Assembly: GCF_014648815.1 (NCBI RefSeq)
Contig: NZ_BMRV01000001.1
Coordinates: 62,001 to 126,000, forward strand
Origin: Streptomyces flaveolus
GTDB lineage: Bacteria; Actinomycetota; Actinomycetes; Streptomycetales; Streptomycetaceae
Length of the DNA stretch: 64,000 bases
Direction of reading: 5' to 3'
This document shows positions 18,781-29,283 of the stretch, one piece after another. How positions within the stretch are numbered: the stretch's first letter is position 1; the number at the start of each line of letters is the position of its first letter. The translations under genes and the position numbers were made by a program. Below the pieces are notes generated by a model that worked only from the letters and a program-made list of their open reading frames with translations, was not told the origin of the DNA and ran no database searches.

Positions 18781-19851
18781 CTACTGCGCGCGCACCCCGA
18801 CCTGTTCCCAGCCCTTGCGCACCGCCTCCAGCTCGTCCGCGTCGCCGTAGCGCTCCCGGGCGGCCTTCACCGTCAGTGTCGCGAAGTCCGTGAACGACGC
18901 GTCCTCCCGCAGCTCGCCCCCGGTCAGCACGTCGTACCAGACCTGCCCGGCCCGCTCCCAGGCGTGGCCGCCCAGCTCCGTGGCGACGAGGTAGAAGGCG
19001 TGGTTGGGGATGCCCGAGTTGATGTGCACGCCGCCGTTGTCGCGGCCGGTGCGCACGTAGTCGTCCATCGTCGCGGGCTGCGGGTCCTTGCCGAGGACGT
19101 CGTCGTCGTACGCCGTTCCCGGCGCCTTCATGGAGCGCAGCGCCTCTCCCGTCACGCGCGGGGCGAGCAGCCCGGCGCCGATCAGCCAGTCGGCCTCGGC
19201 GGCGGTCTGACCGAGCGAGTACTGCTTGATGAGGGAGCCGAAGACGTCCGACACCGACTCGTTCAGCGCGCCCGGCTGGCCGTAGTACGTCAGGTTGGCG
19301 GTGTGCTGGGTGACGCCGTGGGCCAGCTCGTGGCCGATCACGTCCACGGGGATGGTGAAGTCGAGGAAGATCTCCCCGTCCCCGTCGCCGAAGACCATCT
19401 GCTCGCCGTTCCAGAACGCGTTGTTGTACTCGCGGTCGTAGTGCACGGTCGCGTCCAGCGGCAGTCCGGCGCCGTCGATGGAGTCGCGCCGGTACGCCTT
19501 CAGGAACAGCTCGAAGGTGGCGCCGAGCCCCGCGTAGGCGCGGTTGACGGTGGCGTCCTGGCCGGGCTCGTCGCCCTCGCCGCGCACCTTGCGGCCGGGC
19601 AGGTCGGTGCCGTGCCGGGCGTCGAAGATCGTGCGGTGCGGCTTGCCGGCCTCGGCACCGGCGCGCGGGGTCACGGTGGCGGCGCCGATGACGGTGGTCA
19701 GACCGCGTCGGGTGCGCTCGACGGCGTCGCGCTGGAGGGTGCGGCGCGCGGGCCCGCTGAGCACGGGGTCCTGGTTGCGGGCGAGGTGGTCGAGGACGTG
19801 CGGCGGGACGATGGTGCAGAAGACGGGCTCGAAGCCCCCGTTGGTCGTCAT
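18781..19851 (-). CDS. M4 metalloprotease, protealysin-like
   Basis: A 356-aa thermolysin-family protease. Zinc motif HELAHG is followed by the third ligand in NESVSDVFG; GVHINSGIPNHAFY and GHAWERAGQVWYD are the C-terminal substrate-site segments. There is no signal peptide and only a short propeptide (about 50 residues) with the motif IVPPHVL, as in protealysin, rather than the long FTP/PepSY propeptide of secreted thermolysins. The start at MTTNGGFEPVFCTI fits this class. First gene of a two-gene operon with its inhibitor. Confidence 0.88.
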   Translation of the reverse strand: MTTNGGFEPVFCTIVPPHVLDHLARNQDPVLSGPARRTLQRDAVERTRRGLTTVIGAATVTPRAGAEAGKPHRTIFDARHGTDLPGRKVRGEGDEPGQDATVNRAYAGLGATFELFLKAYRRDSIDGAGLPLDATVHYDREYNNAFWNGEQMVFGDGDGEIFLDFTIPVDVIGHELAHGVTQHTANLTYYGQPGALNESVSDVFGSLIKQYSLGQTAAEADWLIGAGLLAPRVTGEALRSMKAPGTAYDDDVLGKDPQPATMDDYVRTGRDNGGVHINSGIPNHAFYLVATELGGHAWERAGQVWYDVLTGGELREDASFTDFATLTVKAARERYGDADELEAVRKGWEQVGVRAQ

Positions 19852-19871
19852 GCCCGGAACCATCGCACTGC

Positions 19872-19887
19872 GTGACACCGCTGTCAC
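19872..19887. promoter_or_regulatory. Palindrome GTGACA-CCGC-TGTCAC upstream of the M4 protease
   Basis: A perfect 6-4-6 inverted repeat 20 bp upstream of the protease start codon, flanked by further symmetric bases (AGT/ACT). A candidate operator for the protease-inhibitor operon; no regulator gene is adjacent. Confidence 0.5.
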
Positions 19888-20042
19888 TACCTGCAACCAT
19901 GATCGGTGGAATGCGGCGCCAAGAGGGCCCGGTGAGCGGCGGGAAGTGGTATACGGCACTTTTTGTCCCGGTTCCCTCCGTGGTCCCGCATACTGATACG
20001 GACCCGCGTGACCGGCGTGGCTCGGCTATGGTGCTGGGCATC

Positions 20043-21907
<1,865 letters not shown>

Positions 21908-21928
21908 CCAGCCGAATCGGTGGTTCAA

Positions 21929-21961
21929 GGCCCCGCACGCCGGAAAACGGCGGGCGGGGCC
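21929..21961. terminator. Terminator of leuA
   Basis: GGCCCCGC/GCGGGGCC continues into CGCCG/CGGCG around a GAAAA loop, with only one unpaired base on each side. It starts 22 bp after the leuA stop. Confidence 0.8.
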
Positions 21962-22091
21962 CCGTCGTATACCGGCCATCTCCACGCCGAGGTCACGGAA
22001 AGGTCTCGTCCCGGGTACTGACTCCACGTCGGTGATGTGGCTAACATCACGCCAGCGCGGCGATGTTGCCGCGCGGTTACGGAGGTGCGAC

Positions 22092-22787
22092 GTGCTGCCT
22101 GGACGGGGACGGAACGACCGAGCTGCCCGGCTGCCGCGCATCCTGGGCACCCGCACCGCATGGACGCCCGTCGGCGACGGTGAATTCTTCTGCCCCGGCT
22201 GCGGGGGCGACCGCAACTACCAGCGCCTCACCGGCCGCCGCCGCTTCACCCTGCTCGGCGTGCCCGTGCTGCCGCGCGGCGAGTCCGCGCCGACCGTGGA
22301 GTGCGCGGCCTGCCGCCGCCACTACGGCACCGACGTCCTCGACCACCCGACCACCACCCGCTTCTCCGCGATGCTCCGCGACGCCGTCCACACCGTCGCC
22401 CTCGCGGTGCTCGCCGCGGGCGGCATCTGCTCCCGTACGTCCCTGGAGGCGGCGGTCGTCGCGGTGCGCTCGGCCGGCTTCGAGGACTGCACCGAGGACC
22501 AGCTCGCCGCGCTGGTGGAGGCGCTCGAAGCCGACACCGGGCGGGTGCGCGACGAGCCCTGTGTGCCCGGCCTGGCCATAGAGCTGCACGAGGCGCTGGA
22601 CCCGCTGGCCCCGCACCTCGCCGCCGTCGGCCGCGAATCGATCCTCCTCCAGGGTGCCCGCATCGCCCTGGCCGACGGCCCCTACACACCGGCCGAGCGC
22701 GACGCCCTCGCGACGGTCGGCGCCGCGCTGACCATCTGCTCCGACGACGTGACCCGGCTGCTGGAGTCGGCGGGCACCCCGTCCTGA
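22092..22787 (+). CDS. TerB-like protein with N-terminal zinc ribbon
   Basis: A 231-aa protein. Residues 25-80 carry two Cys pairs (FFCPGCGGDRNYQ and ECAACRRHYGTDVL), a zinc-ribbon pattern. From about residue 90 an all-helical region (LRDAVHTVALAVLAAGG, IALADGPYTPAERDAL) resembles the TerB tellurite-resistance fold. TerB-like proteins are linked to membrane stress complexes, but this one stands alone without other ter genes. I use GTG 22092 because GGAGG lies at 22081-22085. Confidence 0.78.
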   Translation: MLPGRGRNDRAARLPRILGTRTAWTPVGDGEFFCPGCGGDRNYQRLTGRRRFTLLGVPVLPRGESAPTVECAACRRHYGTDVLDHPTTTRFSAMLRDAVHTVALAVLAAGGICSRTSLEAAVVAVRSAGFEDCTEDQLAALVEALEADTGRVRDEPCVPGLAIELHEALDPLAPHLAAVGRESILLQGARIALADGPYTPAERDALATVGAALTICSDDVTRLLESAGTPS

Positions 22788-22793
22788 CGCCGC

Positions 22794-23348
22794 TCAGCGG
22801 CCCCCGGCGAGGTCCAGGCGCAGTACGTGCCGGTCCATGCCGGGCCCGAAGTAGTCCCGGCGCAGCCCGGCATCGGGTTCCTCGGGGGCGAAGCCGAGGG
22901 AGCGGTAGAGCAGGATCGCGGCGTGATTGGCGGGCTCCACGGTGAGGCGGACCCGCTCTATGCCGTCCCGGCGCAGCCGGGCCAGTATCTCCGTCATCAG
23001 TTCCCGGCCAAGTCCGTGCCGGCGGCGGTCCCGGGTCACGCACAGGCCGAGGATCCAGCTGTCCCTGCCGAGCGCCGGCGTCGTCGTGGCGGCCAGTACG
23101 TAGCCGCGCAGCCGGCCCCCGCCGCCGTCGAGGACCAGGAAGTGCTCCGCGTACATGTCGAAGAGCTGACGCAGCAGGAAACCCGGATAGGCGACCTCCT
23201 GGAAGACCTCCTCGTCGAGTCGTCGCAGTTCAGGCAGGTCGGCCTCCCGCGCCGTCCGCAGGACCGGGGGCAGGGCGTCCGGGAACGGCCCCCGCTGCGT
23301 GAGTTGCTCGTGGCGGTCCAGGGCGCGTTCCAGTGGTTCGGCGGTCAT
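22794..23348 (-). CDS. GNAT family N-acetyltransferase
   Basis: A 184-aa acetyltransferase. The acetyl-CoA binding motif is visible as LGLCVTRDRRRHGLGRELM (RRxGxG/A type), followed by VEPANHAAILLYRSLGF, the usual motif B. The first 45 residues (LERALDRHEQLTQRG) form an extra helical extension. Substrate unknown. It converges with the TerB-like gene (6 bp apart) and is divergent from the methyltransferase that opens the unknown-function cluster, across 325 bp. Confidence 0.85.
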   Translation of the reverse strand: MTAEPLERALDRHEQLTQRGPFPDALPPVLRTAREADLPELRRLDEEVFQEVAYPGFLLRQLFDMYAEHFLVLDGGGGRLRGYVLAATTTPALGRDSWILGLCVTRDRRRHGLGRELMTEILARLRRDGIERVRLTVEPANHAAILLYRSLGFAPEEPDAGLRRDYFGPGMDRHVLRLDLAGGR

Positions 23349-23673
23349 GCCACCCCCAGTCAGGATGTGCGGACGTCAACTCGACGGACACCGGTGCCAC
23401 ACTCGAAGGAATGAGGGGTCCCGCTGGCGGCCGGTGCTCCTTCTGGCTAGAGTGAGCGCCCAACTCCCGCTGTGCAAGGGAGAGTTAGGGTGTGCAACGG
23501 TGCGCCTGACGTGCGCCCGGGGGGTGTGGACTGGCGGGTTCCCGGCTGTCCGGATGTGCCGTGGCGTCCTATCTTGCGAACAAGGAGACGCCTCTTCACC
23601 GGTCGGCGTCCAGCAGGACCGCGCGCGGGCGCACGGTCCTGTCCACCAGCGAACGGAACGCGGCAGGGTGACT
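23349..23673. promoter_or_regulatory. 325-bp divergent spacer before the unknown-function cluster
   Basis: No convincing gene is visible. It must hold the promoters of the GNAT gene (minus) and of the cluster (plus). It contains a bulged inverted repeat AACTCCC/GGGAGAGTT near 23461-23485, TAGAGT near 23450 as a possible -10, and a G-rich stretch near 23518-23528. For the first gene ATG 23674 is favoured, since AGGG at 23665-23668 is well spaced for it and overlaps the alternative GTG 23668. Confidence 0.4.
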
Positions 23674-24423
23674 ATGGACCACAATGCCGACGCGCCTTGG
23701 TCGAAATTCGATCCCGAGGTGTATGTCGACAACAATTACCGGACCCCGCTCGAAGTCGACCGGCTGATCGTGCGCCTCATGCGCGACCACTTCAGCCGCT
23801 GCTTCGCCGGGGCCGTACCGGATGCCGTCCGGGGTGTCGACGTCGGTGCCGGTGCGAACCTCTACCCCGCCCTGTCCATGCTGCCCTGGTGCGAGAAGAT
23901 CCTCCTCCTCGAATACGCCGGTCCGAACGTCGAGTACCTGAAGCGGCAGACCTCCGCCCCGGGATACGACACGGCCTGGGACGCCTTCTGGGAGGAGCTC
24001 CGGCAGGCCCCGGTCTACCGCGACCTGGAGCCGAGGAGCCGCTTCAGCGACATCGTCCGGGTGGAGCGCGGCAACCTCTTCGACCTCGACGGGCAGCGCC
24101 GCTGGGACCTCGGCACGATGTTCTTCGTCGCCGACTCCATGTCCGAGTGCCCCGAGGAGTTCCAGCGGGGCGTGCGGTGCTTCATGAACGCGCTGAACGA
24201 GGGAGCCCCCTTCGCCGCCGCCTTCATGAAGGAATCGGTCGGCTACCAGGTCGGGGAACACCAGTACCCCGCCTACCGGGTGAACGAGGACCGGGCCAGG
24301 GAGAGCCTGATCCCGTTCTGCAAGGAACTGGAGATCCACGACCTGCACCACGTGGTGCGGCCGGGACACGAGGGAATTCTCCTCGCCCTGGGGCAGCGGA
24401 ACGCGGAGATTGCCGCCCCGTGA
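23674..24423 (+). CDS. SCO2525-family SAM-dependent methyltransferase
   Basis: A 249-aa class I methyltransferase. SAM motif I is GVDVGAGANLYPALS, followed by the acidic strand end ILLLEYAGPNVEYL. The overall pattern resembles the small-molecule N-methyltransferase (NNMT/PNMT) family rather than RNA or protein methyltransferases; the late segment YPAYRVNEDRARESL fits this as well. No substrate can be named. It opens a run of five same-strand genes; 81 bp separate it from the next. From memory, NCBI names this family SCO2525. Confidence 0.8.
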   Translation: MDHNADAPWSKFDPEVYVDNNYRTPLEVDRLIVRLMRDHFSRCFAGAVPDAVRGVDVGAGANLYPALSMLPWCEKILLLEYAGPNVEYLKRQTSAPGYDTAWDAFWEELRQAPVYRDLEPRSRFSDIVRVERGNLFDLDGQRRWDLGTMFFVADSMSECPEEFQRGVRCFMNALNEGAPFAAAFMKESVGYQVGEHQYPAYRVNEDRARESLIPFCKELEIHDLHHVVRPGHEGILLALGQRNAEIAAP

Positions 24424-24504
24424 GAACGGGGACCATGTCTGAACACGCGGTCTGAGCACACGGTCTGACCACAGGGCAACGAGATCTGTACGAGGGGTAC
24501 GGGG

Positions 24505-26349
24505 ATGCAGATCAAGCCACGCCAGCACCTGCTGGACATCTGGCAGGCCATGGCCCGCCACTCGTTCGACGACGGGAAGCTGGTCCAGGGGCCCACCGAC
24601 GGGCTGAGCAGCGTCGCGGACGCGGAGCGGCTGCTCTGCCTGCTCTATCCGGCGACCGAGGTGCCCGCCTTCCGCCTCGACCAGCCCGACACCACCGAAC
24701 GGGACGTGCTGCGCGCGCTGGAGAGGGTCGGCACCCGGCTGGAGATCCCCGCCAACCTGATCACCGCGCTCGCCCAGTTCATGCGCACCCACACCGGGCC
24801 GGACGACAGCCCCACCTTCGCCGGCGGTCACTACTTCAAACCGGCCGATCCCCAGGGGCAGATCACCCACGAGCAGAGCCAGCTGGGCGTGGTGGACTCC
24901 TACTCCATGTCCGTCACGCTCTCCCTCGCCACCCTCGGGTACCTCAAGGTCTACGAGACCACCACCACCCGCCCCGAGGTCCTCAAGGCGATCGCCGAGC
25001 TGCGCGAGGCCACGAACGCCCGGCTGACCTCCGCCATGATCAGCCTGCTGCGCTCCTTCACCGTCAACGTCTTCGACGCCGAGTCCGAACAGGGCCGCAG
25101 GCTGATCCAGGTCATCGGCCAGGGCAAACAGTCCGACCGGATCGCCCTCCAGCAGTTCTCCCGGAGATTACGGCCCCTGCGCGCCACCATCATCGAGAGC
25201 CTCACCCGCGGCATCCAGTTCGACGAGGGCATCCGGGACGAGAGCCAGCTCTTCGAGTGCGGCTGGGCCTGGGGCATCGTCCAGGACGCGCCCAAGGTCA
25301 CCGACCTCGACCTCCAGGTGCCCGGCCAGCCCGACGGCATCGCCGACCGGCTGCCCTACGTGTACTTCACCGTCGTCGCCCTCGACGGTATCCAGGACCT
25401 GTTCTCCGAGCGCACCCTCACCCTCGGTCTGCTCGACGCCGACCAGCAGAAACTGGCCGAGGCGCTGCGCCTGCGCTGGGAACTCAGCCAGCAGTACTGG
25501 TCGGCCATCGCCCGCTTCGGCTCCGAACGCTGGCCGCTGGAGGACCTGCCCTGGCAGACCACCGGCCTGAGGCTGGAGTCCGAGTACTTCTCCCTCACCG
25601 TGGCCGCCATCCTCGTCCACGACCTGGTCCGCCGGAAGGCCACCGACGACGACCTCACCCGGACCGTCGCCATCATGGAACGCCTCGCGGACCGCGGGCG
25701 CGTCTCCAGCCGGATGACCCGGGACGACCCCACCATCCGCCTGCACAACCCCGGCGTCACCATGCCGCTCGCCGGATCGGAGCGCTCCGGCAGCCTCCTG
25801 CTGTGGCGGATGACCGACTTCTCCGCCCAGCTCCTCAAGCGGATCATCCAGCTCGCCGAGCTCTCCCGGAACATCGGCGCCCAGGACCGGCTGCTCCGCC
25901 TCGCCGAGCAGACCTTCGAGCACCTGTGGAACCGGCGGATAGAGGACGACGACGGCGCCGGCCTCTGGGACAACGTCCGGGCCGTCTACCCGGACGCGCA
26001 CGACGCCGAACTGCGCATGTCCTGGAGCATCACCGAGCGCGTCACCGAGTGCCTCGTCGCCGCCCGCAACCTGTACGAGCAGCAGCCCATCCGCAGCCCG
26101 GAACTCGCCGAGCTGGCCCGCGAACTGCTCAGCGAGGCCACCCATCTGTTCGGCAAGGAACAGCTGGAGGCGTCCGCCGCCGCCGACGGAAGCAGAGCCC
26201 GGGCGATGCGCAGCATCGAGAGCCGCCTCGACCACGCCCGCAGCCTGGTCGACGACCGGCCGGCCACCGCCTTCGCACTCGCCCTCCCCGTCCTCCAGGA
26301 ACTCGACACCCTGGCCCAGGCCAGGGGCGCCGCCGCACAGGAGGTGTGA
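24505..26349 (+). CDS. SCO2524-family protein, large helical, function unknown
   Basis: A 614-aa protein without signal peptide or membrane helix, predicted almost all helical, with repeated Leu/Ala-rich helices suggesting a solenoid or toroid. No catalytic motif is recognised. Conserved-looking patches are GHYFKPADPQGQITHEQS near residue 115 and LRMSWSITERVTECLVAARNLY near 510. Codon 222 (25168-25170) is TTA, the leucine codon read by the bldA tRNA in Streptomyces and the only in-frame one I found in the window; translation may thus await late growth or differentiation. The stop is followed 2 bp later by the next GTG. Confidence 0.75.
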   Translation: MQIKPRQHLLDIWQAMARHSFDDGKLVQGPTDGLSSVADAERLLCLLYPATEVPAFRLDQPDTTERDVLRALERVGTRLEIPANLITALAQFMRTHTGPDDSPTFAGGHYFKPADPQGQITHEQSQLGVVDSYSMSVTLSLATLGYLKVYETTTTRPEVLKAIAELREATNARLTSAMISLLRSFTVNVFDAESEQGRRLIQVIGQGKQSDRIALQQFSRRLRPLRATIIESLTRGIQFDEGIRDESQLFECGWAWGIVQDAPKVTDLDLQVPGQPDGIADRLPYVYFTVVALDGIQDLFSERTLTLGLLDADQQKLAEALRLRWELSQQYWSAIARFGSERWPLEDLPWQTTGLRLESEYFSLTVAAILVHDLVRRKATDDDLTRTVAIMERLADRGRVSSRMTRDDPTIRLHNPGVTMPLAGSERSGSLLLWRMTDFSAQLLKRIIQLAELSRNIGAQDRLLRLAEQTFEHLWNRRIEDDDGAGLWDNVRAVYPDAHDAELRMSWSITERVTECLVAARNLYEQQPIRSPELAELARELLSEATHLFGKEQLEASAAADGSRARAMRSIESRLDHARSLVDDRPATAFALALPVLQELDTLAQARGAAAQEV

Positions 26350-26351
26350 GC

Positions 26352-27269
26352 GTGCTCGTCTTCGCCGCCTCCGACAAGGGAGGCACCGGCCGCTCGGTGA
26401 CCAGCGCCAATCTGGCCTACCAGCGCGCCCTCACCGGAGACCACGTGGCCTACGTGGACTTCGACTTCGGCTCGCCCACGGCCGCCGCCGTCTTCGACGT
26501 GCCCGGCGCCATGCGCGGCACCGAGGAACGCGGCCTCCACTCCTACCTGGAGGGCGAGACCGCCGAACCCGCCAGGATCGACGTCTGGCGGCAGACCGAG
26601 CACCCCCTGCTGCGGTCCCGCCCCAACCAGTCCGGGCGGCTGGTCCTGTTCCCCGGCGACGCGGGCGGCGGCGAGTTCGCCACCGGCGAGGACGCCCTCG
26701 AACGCTGCGTCGACCTGCTGCTGCGCCTCAACGGCGAGTTCGACCTGATCGTCGTGGACCTCAGCGCCGGCCGCAGCTACGCCGTCGACATGGTCCTCGC
26801 GGCGACCGCCCACCCCCGGATGCAGTTCGTCCCCTTCCGCTGGCTCGTCTTCCACCGCTGGACCCGCCAGCACGTGATCGCCGCCTCCGGACTGGTCCAC
26901 GCCGAGCACGGCATCATCCGCGGCGGCGTCGAACGCGGCCACGACGAGGAGGCACTGCGCGCCGCCACCCGCTTCGTGCGGGCCGCGGTGCCCGACCCCG
27001 AGTCGCCGCTGTGGTCCCAGGGCTCGCCCGCCCAGGCCGCCTGGATGCAGGCCTGCGACGAGGCGCTGCGCCGGCTCGCCGCCGAGCACCGCATCGGCGA
27101 CAGCGTCGTCCTCGGCATCGTGCCGCTGGAACCCATACTCCAGTGGCGCGAGCAGCTGATCACCGAGGAGGACGTGCTCTCCACCCAGATCGCCAACAAG
27201 GAGACCCTGGAGGCGCTGGAGGAGATCGCCCGGCGCCTGACGGACGACACGTACTGGGGGCGGCCGTGA
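26352..27269 (+). CDS. SCO2523-family variant P-loop (ParA/MinD-like) protein
   Basis: A 305-aa SIMIBI-type P-loop protein beginning VLVFAASDKGGTGRSVTSAN. The deviant Walker A of ParA/MinD (KGGxGK[ST]) is kept at the signature lysine but the second lysine is arginine (KGGTGRS). Switch I is present as YVDFDFGSPTAA and Walker B/switch II as LIVVDLSAGRSY. Whether it hydrolyses ATP is open. GTG 26352 lies 7 nt after AGGAGG; a GTG at 26346 overlapping the previous stop is too close to it. It ends overlapping the next gene (GTGA). Confidence 0.78.
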   Translation: MLVFAASDKGGTGRSVTSANLAYQRALTGDHVAYVDFDFGSPTAAAVFDVPGAMRGTEERGLHSYLEGETAEPARIDVWRQTEHPLLRSRPNQSGRLVLFPGDAGGGEFATGEDALERCVDLLLRLNGEFDLIVVDLSAGRSYAVDMVLAATAHPRMQFVPFRWLVFHRWTRQHVIAASGLVHAEHGIIRGGVERGHDEEALRAATRFVRAAVPDPESPLWSQGSPAQAAWMQACDEALRRLAAEHRIGDSVVLGIVPLEPILQWREQLITEEDVLSTQIANKETLEALEEIARRLTDDTYWGRP

Positions 27270-28231
27270 CGGAGACCGGGTTCCGCGAGACCGCCGCCGA
27301 GCCGCGCACCGAGGCGGTGCCGCTGGCCCATCTCTCCCTGGAGCTGGGCCACCTCTACATGGAGGACTTCGAGGCCGGCCCCGAGCGGCTGCGGGACCAC
27401 TTCACCCAGGTCCGCCCCTGGGTGGACGCCGCCCGCGCCGCCGCCGTCGCCCGCACCGGCGGCAAGCGCGCCCGGATCAGCACCTGCTTCCTCATCGACG
27501 ACTACTTCACGCGCTTCTCCACCCCGGCCGAGGTCGTGCCCATGCTCCTGGCGGAGGCCGACCGGGCCGGGCTGACCGTCGACTACCTCGCCCGGGAGTC
27601 CGGCTGCGCCGTCACCGGCAAGGTGCCCGTCGCCGAGGCGGTGGCGGGCCGCATCGTCGAGTCGCCGCCGCCCGGCAGCTACGGCATGCGGCCGCCCGCC
27701 GCGCAGACCGGCTGGCTGGCCAACGGCGAACGCAGCCCCGTCGCCCGCGCCCCGCAGGCGATGAAGCGCGCCGCCGCCTGGCAGCCGCCCCGGGAGACCG
27801 CGGCCCGCCGCCACTCCGTCTTCCTGGACGTCGAGCTGTGGAGCGACGACGCCGACGGGCAGCGCACCTGGTCCTGCCCCTTCCTCGCCGCGGTGTGGCA
27901 GCTCGCCCGCCTCGGTCTGCTGCGCAACCAGGGCGAGGCCGTCCTCGTCCCCCAGCCGCACACCGCCCCCGGCTTCCCCGACGACTGGGACGAGCTGCCC
28001 TCGCTGCTGCGGCTCAACCCGCGGGCCGACCCGTTCGCCGCCTACCGCACCTGCTCGGTGCTGCCGACCCGGTTCCTGCCCGTCGAGCACGCCGTCCGCG
28101 TCATCCTCGACCAGATCGAGGTCGACCCCCACGCGCTGGACCAGGTCGCCAAGCGGTCCGCCGGCGAGCGGTCGGCCGTCCCCGACTCGGTGGCCGACCG
28201 GATCTCCTACGTCTACTACGCGGGGCTCTGA
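27266..28231 (+). CDS. SCO2522-family protein, function unknown
   Basis: A 321-aa soluble protein with no known domain that I can recognise. Notable segments are LSLELGHLYMEDFEAGPERL near residue 25, ARISTCFLIDDYFTRFSTPAE near 73 (Cys and acidic pair at the end of a strand, active-site-like) and HSVFLDVELWSDD near 185. The GTG start overlaps the stop of the P-loop gene, so the two are translationally coupled. NCBI family name from memory. Confidence 0.72.
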   Translation: MTETGFRETAAEPRTEAVPLAHLSLELGHLYMEDFEAGPERLRDHFTQVRPWVDAARAAAVARTGGKRARISTCFLIDDYFTRFSTPAEVVPMLLAEADRAGLTVDYLARESGCAVTGKVPVAEAVAGRIVESPPPGSYGMRPPAAQTGWLANGERSPVARAPQAMKRAAAWQPPRETAARRHSVFLDVELWSDDADGQRTWSCPFLAAVWQLARLGLLRNQGEAVLVPQPHTAPGFPDDWDELPSLLRLNPRADPFAAYRTCSVLPTRFLPVEHAVRVILDQIEVDPHALDQVAKRSAGERSAVPDSVADRISYVYYAGL

Positions 28232-28232
28232 C

Positions 28233-29210
28233 ATGGCGCCGCGGGAGATCGCGCCGGGCCCCGTGCTCGCCTGCGGAGAGGTCCGCACCCGCCTGCTGCC
28301 CACCCGGCAGGCCCTCGACATCCGCGCCGCCGCCCAGCTCCTGGGCCTGCGCGCCGACGAACGCGTCCTGCTGTCCGAGCGCCCCAACCTCTACGCGCGT
28401 TCCCCCGACACCCTCACCGGCGTCGACTGCCACCTGCCCAGCGCCAACGGCGCCCGGATCCGCGCGGTCGGCACGGTCGTCGCACGGGCCGCGCTCACCG
28501 AGGGCCGCGTCCTGCAGACCTCCGCCCACTTCCGCGTCCCCGCCGCCGGGCCCGACCAGCGCCGGCCCTGGGGCCACTACCTGGTGCGGCCCGGCGTGGT
28601 CGAACCGCTCGGCAGGCTGCCCCGCGAGGCGGTCGCGCAGGGCGTGCTCGGCGGCGGACGGCACGGCGACCTCGACGTCGGACTGATCGCCGACGGACTG
28701 CTCACCCGGCTGCTGCGCCACCCCCTCCTCGACCACCGGCCGCCCCTGAGGTCCCGCCCCACCCGGCTGCGCTGGGCGGCCCTGCCCGCGGCGCCGGGCG
28801 AGGGCCCGTCGATCGAACGGTTCACGCTCGCCGAGGACGAACTGCGCACCGTCCTGCTCCGGGTGCCCGAGGACACCGCCGGCGGCGACCTCGCCGCCCT
28901 GTGCGACGACCTCGCCCTGCACGACTGGCTGCTCACCACCCTGGTCCGCATGCTCGACGGCATCCGCCTGGGCGCGGGCCCGGAACACGGCTTCGCCGTC
29001 GTCGAGGCACTGCGCCCCGCCGTCAACCACCTGCTGCACCTGTGGATGCCCCGCGCCCGGGTGCCCCAGGAGCTGGCCGCGCTGTGGGACCCGCTGGAGG
29101 AGCGGCCCGGCTTCACCCGCCAGTGGAGGACGCTGGTGCAGCGCATCCGCGACCAGTTGACGCTGCACGCGATCCCCTCGGCCCACCGGGAGGTGGAGCC
29201 GGCGTCCTGA
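28233..29210 (+). CDS. SCO2521-family protein, function unknown
   Basis: A 325-aa protein starting 1 bp after the previous stop. The first 160 residues look beta-rich (VRTRLLPTRQALDIRAAAQLL, WGHYLVRPGVVEPLGRLP); the last 110 are helical (LHDWLLTTLVRMLDGIRLG, AVNHLLHLWMPRARVP). No signal peptide, membrane helix or catalytic motif. It is the last gene of the tightly coupled part of the cluster; 73 bp separate it from the membrane protein gene. NCBI family name from memory. Confidence 0.72.
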   Translation: MAPREIAPGPVLACGEVRTRLLPTRQALDIRAAAQLLGLRADERVLLSERPNLYARSPDTLTGVDCHLPSANGARIRAVGTVVARAALTEGRVLQTSAHFRVPAAGPDQRRPWGHYLVRPGVVEPLGRLPREAVAQGVLGGGRHGDLDVGLIADGLLTRLLRHPLLDHRPPLRSRPTRLRWAALPAAPGEGPSIERFTLAEDELRTVLLRVPEDTAGGDLAALCDDLALHDWLLTTLVRMLDGIRLGAGPEHGFAVVEALRPAVNHLLHLWMPRARVPQELAALWDPLEERPGFTRQWRTLVQRIRDQLTLHAIPSAHREVEPAS

Positions 29211-29283
29211 GCGGACGGCACACCCTTCCACGCACATCCCCGCACCCCGATCCGACGCGTATCCCAACGGGGGGAGAAGCGAG

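Noticed and set aside
17044..19875. 943-codon plus-strand frame across GH1, emfourin and M4 genes
   Set aside because: All three minus-strand genes carry intact catalytic or family motifs; the plus frame has none.
26352..27269. P-loop protein as a chromosome or plasmid partition ParA
   Set aside because: No ParB, no parS-like repeats, altered Walker A, and neighbours unrelated to segregation.
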